Assembly: GCA_035627675.1 (NCBI GenBank)
Contig: DASPLH010000026.1
Span: 1-5,681, forward strand
Direction: 5' to 3'
Length of the DNA stretch: 5,681 nt
Source of the DNA: DASPLH01 sp035627675
GTDB lineage: Bacteria; Acidobacteriota; Terriglobia; Terriglobales; Acidobacteriaceae
The notes beneath the pieces were generated by a model that was not told the origin of the DNA, searched no databases, and saw only the letters and a list, made by a program, of their open reading frames with translations. Positions 1 to 5,417 of this stretch are shown here, piece by piece; the first letter of the stretch is position 1, and each line of letters begins with the position of its first letter. A program made the translations under genes and the position numbers.

Positions 1-241
1 CATCAACTGGGCCGCCGACGTCGTCGTCGAGGACCGGGTGTGGATCGCCGAGGACGTCTACATCTACAAGGGGGTGCGTATTGGAACCGGCTCGATCGTC
101 GGGGCACGCTCGACCGTGACGAAGGACCTTCCGCCCCACGCACTGTGCCTTGGGACCCCCGCAAAGGCCGTGCGCCACAACATCGGCTGGAGCGAGAAGC
201 TCCTGCCGCGCCCGCCAGCCGGTCCGTCTCCAGGCGAATGA
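1..241 (+). CDS. Hexapeptide-repeat (left-handed beta-helix) acyltransferase, C-terminal part
   Basis: The gene enters from the left edge. The reading frame begins at base 2 and ends at the TGA at 239-241, leaving 79 visible residues. They show the hexapeptide periodicity of left-handed beta-helix O- or N-acyltransferases: VWIAEDVYI, then KGVRIGTGSIVGA, then STVTKDLP, and the closing LGTPAKAVR turn common in the WcaF/CysE/NodL-like group. Proteins of this family move an acetyl or other acyl group from a CoA or ACP donor to a sugar hydroxyl or amine, usually as trimers. The lead-in INWAADVVVEDRVWI resembles acyltransferases encoded in capsule and exopolysaccharide loci. A short Pro-rich tail follows the helix. 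The catalytic histidine would lie upstream of the window, so activity cannot be judged and the acceptor is unknown. Base composition matches the high-GC background, unlike the acetyltransferase that follows. Confidence 0.85.
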   Translation, partial: INWAADVVVEDRVWIAEDVYIYKGVRIGTGSIVGARSTVTKDLPPHALCLGTPAKAVRHNIGWSEKLLPRPPAGPSPGE

Positions 242-270
242 TATGGTATCAGTATTCACAACTGTCTGCA

Positions 271-1065
271 TTATAGGCGGGATATGACTTCATAAAGCTT
301 GATCGCATCAGGTGCGTACGGACGAACTTCGCCGGATGCGATCTTTTCTTCCAGTTTATTAAGGAAAATTTCTACACTGCCGCCGATATCTATTCCGGAA
401 AAACTTGGAAATGGATATTTCCACCACTCTATTTTTTTGATCCGCTCTATGGTATTTTCTGGGAATCTATAACGAATTAGTCTTGCCGGTGCACCGCCGA
501 CAACAGCAAATTCAGGAACGTCTTTTGTAACGATAGACTTTGCTGCGATCACACTGCCGGTTCCGATCTTGATTCCGTGTCCAAGCGTAACGCCAGCTCC
601 GATCCATACATCGTGACCAATGATGGGTGGAACGCGCTTGTTAGGGTTCGGCTTCGTTTGGAAAGACCCTCCGGACAAATCTCTATTCGCTGAGCTGTAG
701 ATAATGAATTTTTCATCGTACGTGAAAGATGAGGTCGATATCCGATCCATTGGATGCTTAACGCCGAGCAAGCCGATACTGCGCGCGATGGAGCAATATC
801 TACCAACGGTCGAGCCGGCAGGAAGTTCTGACCATGAATAAGAAAACGCCCCCATATCTATTATGATATTCCCCTGGAGGAATGCGGAGTATGGCTCAAC
901 TGTTACATGCTTTGACGCGCTGATGACGTCCGACTTAGGGAAGCGCGTTTTTCCATTTTGTGTGAAATATATGTTTAATCTGGAAAGCTCATTGAAGACT
1001 TTTTCCGTCATCCGGAAGGAGAAATTGCTTTTGGTATCGCTTATTATGATAGGGCCATCCGACAT
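271..1065 (-). CDS. CatB/Vat-like O-acetyltransferase (hexapeptide repeat), A+T-rich
   Basis: This 264-residue protein belongs to the CatB/Vat-type (xenobiotic acetyltransferase-like) branch of the hexapeptide acyltransferases, many of which O-acetylate surface sugars. The N-terminal ~65 residues are non-repetitive. Helix coils start near residue 68 and include STVGRYCSIA (85-94). The loop KHPMDRISTSSF (103-114) carries the expected catalytic histidine, H104. The main run is VPPIIGHDVWIGAGVTLG (145-162), closing with VVGGAPARLIRYRF (188-201). A helical C-terminal extension follows, including WWKYPF, as is usual in this branch. The frame is open upstream to an ATG at 1272, but I chose the ATG at 1063-1065. 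It has an AGGAG nine bases upstream, and family-like sequence only begins there. Its base composition is much more A+T-rich than every neighbour, suggesting horizontal acquisition. It faces the preceding acyltransferase, with only 29 bases between the two stop codons. The acceptor sugar is unknown. Confidence 0.88.
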   Translation of the reverse strand: MSDGPIIISDTKSNFSFRMTEKVFNELSRLNIYFTQNGKTRFPKSDVISASKHVTVEPYSAFLQGNIIIDMGAFSYSWSELPAGSTVGRYCSIARSIGLLGVKHPMDRISTSSFTYDEKFIIYSSANRDLSGGSFQTKPNPNKRVPPIIGHDVWIGAGVTLGHGIKIGTGSVIAAKSIVTKDVPEFAVVGGAPARLIRYRFPENTIERIKKIEWWKYPFPSFSGIDIGGSVEIFLNKLEEKIASGEVRPYAPDAIKLYEVISRL

Positions 1066-1344
1066 CCCGGCACACTCCTGACGCTTCGCCCTCGCCAGCT
1101 TTGCACAGGGCTTTGAGCGGGAACCTATGTTGCACACTTCGCAGAGCCCGTAAATCTTCACCCGAGAGCAGTGCCTGCCACCTAGGGCACGCCGGCAGCG
1201 GTCCCATGCCGGCGCCGTGGTCTTCCGAAGCCCCCGCTGTCCTACCGAGATTACACGCTGAACATTCCTCATGCCTTGCGTGGGGCCGGTGGAGTGTCGT
1301 ACGTCTACCGGCGGATACAGGACATCTTAAATGCAGGGCTTCCA
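1066..1344. other. Region without a confident gene; possible remnant of a plus-strand gene
   Basis: These 279 bases separate the minus-strand acetyltransferase from the plus-strand operon and should hold the promoters of both. I see no convincing -35/-10 pair. On the plus strand, the frame of the HAD gene is open from just after a TAG at 1183-1185 through to the HAD start, 53 codons. From about 1237 it reads like real protein (SYRDYTLNIPHALR, then GGVSYVYRRIQDIL). It could be the 3' end of a gene whose 5' part was lost, or an N-terminal extension of the HAD protein. On the minus strand, the acetyltransferase frame runs on upstream as a Cys/Arg-rich stretch (LCEVCN, KPCAKLARAKRQEC) with no family resemblance, probably chance. 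Composition is intermediate between the A+T-rich gene and the G+C-rich operon. Confidence 0.45.
1075..1079 (-). promoter_or_regulatory. Ribosome binding site deciding the start of the CatB-like gene
   Basis: On the minus strand AGGAG lies nine bases before the ATG at 1063-1065. This is the best Shine-Dalgarno match near any candidate start of this frame, and it supports a 264-residue protein over the 333-residue extension that would begin at 1272. Confidence 0.6.
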
Positions 1345-1746
1345 ATGAAACGGATCGTGGTGGACCTCGATGGCACACTCACCATCGACACGCCCAACAC
1401 CCCCTACGCCGAAAAAAAGCCCAACCTCGTCCTGATCGAGCGCCTTCGTGAGTACAAGGCCGAAGGTTTCGACATAGTGATCGCGACGGCCCGCAACATG
1501 CGCACCTATGGCGGATCCATCGGTCACATCAACGCCAACACTTTGCCTGTGATCATCGATTGGCTCCGGAAGCACTCCGTTCCCTACGATGAGATCCACG
1601 TCGGCAAGGCCTGGTGCGGAGAGGACGGGTTCTACATCGACGACAAGGCCATCCGCCCGTCCGAGTTTCTGTCGAAGAGCTACGAGGAGCTTCGCGCCCT
1701 GCTCTCGGCCGAATGCGTGAACGCAGAACATGCAGGCTCGCCATGA
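1345..1746 (+). CDS. HAD-superfamily phosphatase, capsule-biosynthesis type
   Basis: This 133-residue protein contains all four HAD motifs. Motif I is DLDGTLT (7-13), with nucleophile D7 and acid/base D9. Motif II is TARN (48-51), motif III is K88 in HVGKAWCG, and motif IV is DD at 99-100 in FYIDDKAIRPSEF. The WCG-x-DGFYIDD-x-AIRPSEF block is characteristic of small proteins annotated as capsular biosynthesis HAD hydrolases. It lacks a large cap domain, as in the compact phosphatases that act on sugar or polyol phosphates. The likely role is removing a phosphate from an intermediate in the cytoplasmic synthesis of an activated polysaccharide building block; the substrate is not evident. The start at 1345 begins exactly at the MKRIVVDLDGTL core, with an AGGG six bases upstream. 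An in-frame ATG-less extension and a GTG-like start near 1276 are possible alternatives. Its stop overlaps the next start by four bases (ATGA), indicating translational coupling. Confidence 0.9.
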   Translation: MKRIVVDLDGTLTIDTPNTPYAEKKPNLVLIERLREYKAEGFDIVIATARNMRTYGGSIGHINANTLPVIIDWLRKHSVPYDEIHVGKAWCGEDGFYIDDKAIRPSEFLSKSYEELRALLSAECVNAEHAGSP

Positions 1747-3374
1747 ATGCCGCTTCGCCTGGAAGAGTGGTCCTGATCGCCTCCGGTGCCTATGTCGAGC
1801 CGGAGCTGGAAGTGGAGTTCGGGCGCATCCCGCCGTCGTTCCTGCCCCTGGGGAACCGGCGCCTGTTCGTGCACCAGTGCGAGGCGATCCGCTCCGTCGC
1901 CGACCGCATTCTGCTGTCTCTGCCCGAAGACTTCGAGGTGGATGCCACCGACCGCGATCTGCTGGACAGCCTGAACGTCGAGACGGTCCTGGTTCCCACC
2001 GGGCTCAGCCTGGGGAACTCCATCGTCACGGTGATGAACCTGACCGCCGCGACCAGCGGGTCGTCCTTCAGCATCCTGCATGGCGACACGCTGCTGTGGG
2101 GGCTGGACCTGACGCAGCTGGATGCGGTGTCGGTGGGCAATTCCGCCGATCCCGGCTATGTCTGGGGCTTCGCCATCCAGAAGGATGGCCGCATCGTCTC
2201 CATGTCCGAGAAACCCGACCCCGACGCCGCGCCGGCGGCGGTCCTGTCGGGCTGGTTCGCCTTCAGCAACCCCACCCGTCTGGTGCAGTGCATCGCGCGG
2301 CATGCCGGCAACTTCCTGCTGGGGCTGGCGGATTATGCCGCGATGCAGCCGCTGCAGTCCCTGACGGCGCAGGAATGGTTCGATTTCGGGCACGCCGGCA
2401 CCTTCCACCGCTCCAAGCGCCGCGTCTCGACGGCGCGCCAGTTCAACCACCTGGTGAGCGAGCGCCGGTCCATCCTCAAGTCCAGCACCAAGCCGCAGAA
2501 GATCGAGGCGGAGGCGAACTGGTTCGAGAGCCTGCCCGCGGAGATGCGGCTCTTCACGCCTGCCTATCTCGGCAGGCGCCGCGACGACACGGTTTCATAC
2601 GCGGTCGAGTACCTGAACCACCCCACCCTGTCGGACCTGTTCGTGTTCGGCCGGCTGTCGCGGCAGGCCTGGGACCGGATCTTCCTCGCCTGCGACGAGT
2701 TCCTCAGCGCCTGCGCCAGCTATCCGGCGCCGGATCCCGAGCAAACCGCCGAGTCCGTGCGCGCCCTCTACCTCGACAAGACCCTGGCGCGGCTCGAGGA
2801 GTTCGCCCGGGCGCAGTCCCTGAGCCTGTCGGAGCCGTGCCGGTTGAACGGCGCCTGGCTGCCGTCACTGGAGCGCATCGCCATCATGGTGGCGCAGTCG
2901 ATCCCCGAGGCGACCGGCAAGCATCTCACCCTGGTGCACGGGGATTTCTGCTTCAGCAACATCCTGTACGACTACCGCGCCGATACGGTGCGGGTCATCG
3001 ATCCGCGAGGGCTCGACGCGTCGGGGAACATATCGATATACGGCGATATCCGGTACGACGTCGGGAAGCTGCACCATTCCGCCGTCGGCAAGTACGATTA
3101 CATCATAGCGAAGTATTTCGACCTCAAGCGCAGCAACCCGCTGGAATTCTCATTCACGCTTCCCAGGAACAACATCTTGCAGGGCGTCGAGGATTCCTTC
3201 CACGGCATGACGTTCGCGGGCCAGTCGCCCCGCTCCGTGACCCCCGCGATATCGGTGTTGCTCTTCCTGTCGATGTTGCCGCTCCATTCCGACGACCCGA
3301 AGCGCCAGATGGCGCTCCTGGCCAATTCCATGCGCCTGTTCCTCGAACTGGATCATTGCTCGCTGCTCGCCTGA
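1743..3374 (+). CDS. Fusion: nucleotidyltransferase-like domain plus APH/choline-kinase-like phosphotransferase
   Basis: This 543-residue protein has two domains. Residues ~8-245 resemble sugar-phosphate nucleotidyltransferases: an opening VVLIASGAYV strand, PPSFLPLGNRRLFVHQ (30-45), GLSLGNSI (87-94), and HGDT (113-116), where D115 fits the metal-binding Asp. The usual glycine-rich GxGTR loop is absent, and Ser32 sits where the signature PK lysine is expected, so this domain may be divergent or non-catalytic. Residues ~300-520 are an aminoglycoside-phosphotransferase/choline-kinase-like fold. HGDFCFSN (399-406) is the Brenner-type catalytic loop (D401, N406), and IDPRG (419-423) supplies the metal-binding Asp, followed by YGDIRYDVGKL. 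All its catalytic residues are present. The start at 1743 overlaps the HAD stop, with a weak AGG six bases upstream; longer in-frame starts at 1614 and elsewhere would run inside the HAD gene. The likely job is phosphorylating a small hydroxylated substrate and binding or activating the product for polysaccharide modification. The substrate is unknown. Confidence 0.85.
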   Translation: MNAASPGRVVLIASGAYVEPELEVEFGRIPPSFLPLGNRRLFVHQCEAIRSVADRILLSLPEDFEVDATDRDLLDSLNVETVLVPTGLSLGNSIVTVMNLTAATSGSSFSILHGDTLLWGLDLTQLDAVSVGNSADPGYVWGFAIQKDGRIVSMSEKPDPDAAPAAVLSGWFAFSNPTRLVQCIARHAGNFLLGLADYAAMQPLQSLTAQEWFDFGHAGTFHRSKRRVSTARQFNHLVSERRSILKSSTKPQKIEAEANWFESLPAEMRLFTPAYLGRRRDDTVSYAVEYLNHPTLSDLFVFGRLSRQAWDRIFLACDEFLSACASYPAPDPEQTAESVRALYLDKTLARLEEFARAQSLSLSEPCRLNGAWLPSLERIAIMVAQSIPEATGKHLTLVHGDFCFSNILYDYRADTVRVIDPRGLDASGNISIYGDIRYDVGKLHHSAVGKYDYIIAKYFDLKRSNPLEFSFTLPRNNILQGVEDSFHGMTFAGQSPRSVTPAISVLLFLSMLPLHSDDPKRQMALLANSMRLFLELDHCSLLA

Positions 3375-3381
3375 GGATACC

Positions 3382-4122
3382 ATGATCATCATTCCCATGG
3401 CCGGTCTGTCCCAGCGCTTCGCCGATGCAGGCTATGCCGTGCCGAAGTACATGCTGCACGCGCATGGGCGCAGCGTGTTCGCGCATGCCGTCGCGAGCTT
3501 CGAGCGCTACTTCGATGCGCTGCCGTTCACCTTCGTCGTGCGGGATGTGTCGGACACCGCGGACTTCGTCCGGGCAGAATGCCGTACGCTGGGCATCCGG
3601 GACGTCCGTCTCGTGGTGCTGGATGGGCCGACAAGCGGACAGGCCGAGACGGTGGCGCTCGGCCTGAAGAGGTCGCAAACCCCGGCATCGTCGCCCGTGA
3701 CCATCTTCAACATCGACACCTTCCGCCCGGGCTTCCGGTTCCCCACCGGTTTCGATGTGGCGCGCGTGGATGGATTCCTCGAGGTCTTCCGGGGGACGGG
3801 AGCCAACTGGTCCTACGTCCGCCCGGCGTCTCCAGACAGTGATCGCGTGATCGAAACCGCGGAGAAGATGCCGATCAGCGACCTGTGCTGCACAGGGCTC
3901 TACCATTTCGGCTCGGCCGGGCTGTTCCTCGACGCGTACGAGGCCTTCGTCGCCGGCGCCGCCGCGGCCATGGGCCTGAGGGAAACCTATGTCGCGCCCA
4001 TGTACAATCTGCTGATCCGCGAAGGCAGGGACATCCGCTATTCGCTGATCGGGTCGGATGAGGTGATCTTCTGCGGTGTCCCGGCCGAGTATGAAGCGTT
4101 CAAGCTGACGTCCCCGGCCTGA
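3382..4122 (+). CDS. Sugar-phosphate nucleotidyltransferase-like protein
   Basis: This 246-residue protein is of the usual size for a stand-alone GT-A-fold NTP transferase. It opens with IIIPMAGLSQRF (2-13), a G-x-S-x-RF form of the nucleotide-binding loop. VPKYML (20-25) follows, placing K22 as the signature lysine that contacts phosphate. NIDT (110-113) supplies the metal-binding Asp, D112. The C-terminal half holds the CCTGLYHF strand and the FCGVPAEYEAFK end. Such enzymes join a nucleotide to a sugar or polyol phosphate to give the activated donor for a glycosyl- or phospho-transferase. Unlike the N-terminal domain of the preceding fusion, its signature residues are intact, so it is probably the catalytically competent nucleotidyltransferase of the operon. 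The start is well supported: GAGGA at 3373-3377 overlaps the preceding stop codon and lies four bases from the ATG. Nucleotide and sugar specificity cannot be read from sequence. Confidence 0.9.
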   Translation: MIIIPMAGLSQRFADAGYAVPKYMLHAHGRSVFAHAVASFERYFDALPFTFVVRDVSDTADFVRAECRTLGIRDVRLVVLDGPTSGQAETVALGLKRSQTPASSPVTIFNIDTFRPGFRFPTGFDVARVDGFLEVFRGTGANWSYVRPASPDSDRVIETAEKMPISDLCCTGLYHFGSAGLFLDAYEAFVAGAAAAMGLRETYVAPMYNLLIREGRDIRYSLIGSDEVIFCGVPAEYEAFKLTSPA

Positions 4123-4164
4123 GCCGGCCGTCCCGCCCCCATGCCCGGCCGGCCCCGGCCGGCT
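4122..4164. terminator. G+C-rich hairpin between convergent genes, possible bidirectional terminator
   Basis: The 49 bases between the stops of the nucleotidyltransferase and the facing minus-strand gene contain repeated GCCGGCC/GGCCGGC blocks. AGCCGGCC (4122-4129) can pair with GGCCGGCT (4157-4164). A smaller-loop alternative pairs 4123-4129 with 4147-4153. There is no T-tract on either side, so it is not a canonical intrinsic terminator. Its location suggests it may still end transcription or protect 3' ends. Confidence 0.35.
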
Positions 4165-4171
4165 GCGGGCT

Positions 4172-5035
4172 TCAGGTGACCGGCTCGCCGTTCCTCAAGA
4201 ACAGGCCCGCGTTCGCAGGGTATCCCTTGTCCCAGGGGGCGGGCGTCTTGGTCTTGGGGATGCGCTCCCCCACCCACGCGTGATCGGCCATGTCCGGGAA
4301 GGTCCTGGCGATGTAGTCACGGGTCCGCTGTTCGCGGACCTCGCGCGGGCTTCCGCTCATGGGCGGCCTCACGATCCGCAACGGCATGTCCAGAGTGTTA
4401 ACCCTGATCCGGTTGTCCAGGAAGAACGCCCGGAGCAAGGGGGTCGCGAAGAACCCGTACTCGGTGCCGAAGCGGTCACCGTAGGAAACGAGCCAGTGCG
4501 GGAAATCGACGAGCCTCGTCATGGTGTCCGGCGTGCCGAAGAAGAACTGGTCGCCCCCTCCCTGCTGCGCCTTGGTCATATGCACGGCATCGGGAACAAA
4601 GTTCTTGAGAGCATCGGCGAAACTGAATTTTAGATCGAGATCGAAGCGGCAGCGCACGATAATGTCGTGCTCCACGCCTTCTCTCTGGCACCATTCGTTC
4701 CTGAGTTTCATTGCCCTGGAAACGCCGTACCACTGGTGTAGTATGAAAAAATCCGGGAAGCTGTCGATGAAGCTTTCCAGGATCTTCCGCTCCTGTCTGA
4801 CCAGCGACGGCTCCGACACGTATTCCTGCATGGCCGGCTGCATCTTTCCGTCGATGGCGTTGGCCACCGCTGCGAAATTCTCGGATGTCGCCCACGTCCC
4901 GATGAACCAGTCGACGCGGAAGCCCTCGAAGGCCTTGATGATCGACCCGATGCATCGCTCGAATGTCCTCGGCTGGCCGCTGAGGCACACTGCTACCCTG
5001 GGATTTTCGCTGAGCGATGCGCGGTCCGTATGCAT
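4172..5035 (-). CDS. Putative glycosyltransferase-like protein of a surface-polysaccharide locus
   Basis: This 287-residue protein has no signal peptide or membrane segment, so it is probably cytoplasmic. It starts with a strand and loop RVAVCLSGQPRTFERC (13-28), followed by a VDWFIGTW segment (41-48). Later come HDIIVRCRFDLDL (123-135) and GGGDQFFFG (159-167). This pattern (an SGQ-x-RTF opening, a D-x-F-I-x-TW strand, then an IxRxRFDL block) is one I associate with poorly characterised glycan-locus proteins often annotated as hypothetical or glycosyltransferase. The D132-L-D134 pair could be a DxD-type metal/nucleotide site, but that is inference. The ATG at 5033-5035 is the only good start. 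GGGA lies about a dozen bases upstream, a weak and distant ribosome site. The gene lies downstream of kdsA and the kdsB remnant on the same strand, and faces the nucleotidyltransferase operon. It may transfer the sugar those genes activate; donor and acceptor are unknown. Confidence 0.75.
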   Translation of the reverse strand: MHTDRASLSENPRVAVCLSGQPRTFERCIGSIIKAFEGFRVDWFIGTWATSENFAAVANAIDGKMQPAMQEYVSEPSLVRQERKILESFIDSFPDFFILHQWYGVSRAMKLRNEWCQREGVEHDIIVRCRFDLDLKFSFADALKNFVPDAVHMTKAQQGGGDQFFFGTPDTMTRLVDFPHWLVSYGDRFGTEYGFFATPLLRAFFLDNRIRVNTLDMPLRIVRPPMSGSPREVREQRTRDYIARTFPDMADHAWVGERIPKTKTPAPWDKGYPANAGLFLRNGEPVT

Positions 5036-5114
5036 TTTGCTTTATCCCGTACCCTTGGCAATCTTTTGCGAGTTGCGTGCGGCCCACCGGCCAAGTGGCG
5101 CTCGACGCATGGGG

Positions 5115-5142
5115 CGGCGCAGGAACGTATCGTCCTGCGCCG
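5115..5142. repeat. Perfect 10-bp inverted repeat (hairpin) in the gap upstream of the glycosyltransferase-like gene
   Basis: CGGCGCAGGA (5115-5124) is exactly complementary to TCCTGCGCCG (5133-5142), around the 8-base loop ACGTATCG. No T-run follows on either strand, so a classical terminator is unlikely. It sits in the ~200-base gap (5036-5237) between the kdsB remnant and the start of the minus-strand gene, and I see no gene in that gap. It could be a REP-like element, a transcript-stabilising stem, an attenuator in the leader of the downstream gene, or a regulator site. A weaker nested pairing lies at 5173-5212 (TCAGGC with GCCTGA). Confidence 0.55.
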
Positions 5143-5237
5143 GATGCACCAATATCAGATTTCGGCAACGCATCAGGCCCTTTGGTTCCGTGTCGGACCT
5201 CCGAACGCCTGAGGCCGGGGCGGCCCCATCGCCACGC

Positions 5238-5409
5238 TCACACCTCGACGGGTTCCCCTTCGCGGTCGAGTGCCGCCGTCGAATGGCCGGAGATGCCGAT
5301 GTGGCGGAATACCGGCAGCTCCTGCGTGGCATCGCGGATGCGCAGGTAGGACATCGGTCTGCCGGGCAGGCGCTTGGAGCGCGTAGCGCGAGGGGATGGC
5401 GATGTCCAT
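5238..5409 (-). pseudogene. kdsB: Remnant of kdsB (CMP-Kdo synthetase): frameshifted and internally deleted
   Basis: An ATG at 5407-5409 lies eight bases after the kdsA stop and encodes MDIAIPSRYA, the typical amino end of 3-deoxy-manno-octulosonate cytidylyltransferase. The frame then fails. Shifting by one base, from 5378, gives SKRLPGRPM, which completes the known IPxRYASxRLPGKPL nucleotide-binding signature, so one extra base (the GCGC near 5379-5382) explains the break. The shifted frame continues through SYLRIRDATQ to LPVFRHIGISGHS and stops with TGA at 5238-5240. FRHIGI resembles the conserved RHxGIYxY segment normally found some 150 residues later, which implies a large internal deletion as well. 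Even with the frameshift repaired the product would be about 56 residues against roughly 245-250 for an intact enzyme. The kdsA-kdsB order is common in Kdo and capsule loci. Alternatives are a related CMP-sugar synthetase, or a small unrelated ORF from the ATG at 5354. Confidence 0.6.
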
Positions 5410-5417
5410 GGCGGCGC

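Noticed and set aside
1066..1272. 69-residue N-terminal extension of the CatB-like protein with several cysteines (LCEVCN, KPCAK, QEC)
   Set aside because: The internal ATG at 1063-1065 has a good AGGAG, family-like sequence starts there, and the extension lies in differently composed DNA with no recognisable zinc-binding spacing.
1680..2450. Long minus-strand open frame opposite the fusion gene
   Set aside because: It is Arg/Gln/Gly-rich with no motifs. It is the usual antisense by-product of G+C-rich coding DNA; the plus-strand frame carries clear kinase motifs.
1730..3385. Second long plus-strand open frame covering the whole fusion gene
   Set aside because: It is shifted by one frame relative to the real gene, is extremely Arg/Pro-rich, and lacks the HGDFCFSN and IDPRG motifs present in the chosen frame.
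3154..3906. 250-codon minus-strand open frame opposite the second nucleotidyltransferase
   Set aside because: Composition is typical of antisense shadows, there are no motifs, and it overlaps two well-supported genes.
4122..4164. Strong intrinsic terminator after the nucleotidyltransferase gene
   Set aside because: The hairpin potential is real but no T-tract follows on either strand, so it is reported only as a low-confidence possible terminator.
4476..5168. 230-codon minus-strand open frame overlapping the glycosyltransferase-like gene
   Set aside because: It is out of frame with the motif-bearing protein and rich in Arg and Gly; it exists because of high-GC codon bias.
5238..5354. Independent 38-residue small protein starting at the ATG at 5354
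   Set aside because: The bases just upstream in the same frame encode SKRLPGR, which completes a CMP-Kdo synthetase signature begun in the other frame. A broken kdsB explains the stretch better, though a small ORF cannot be fully excluded.
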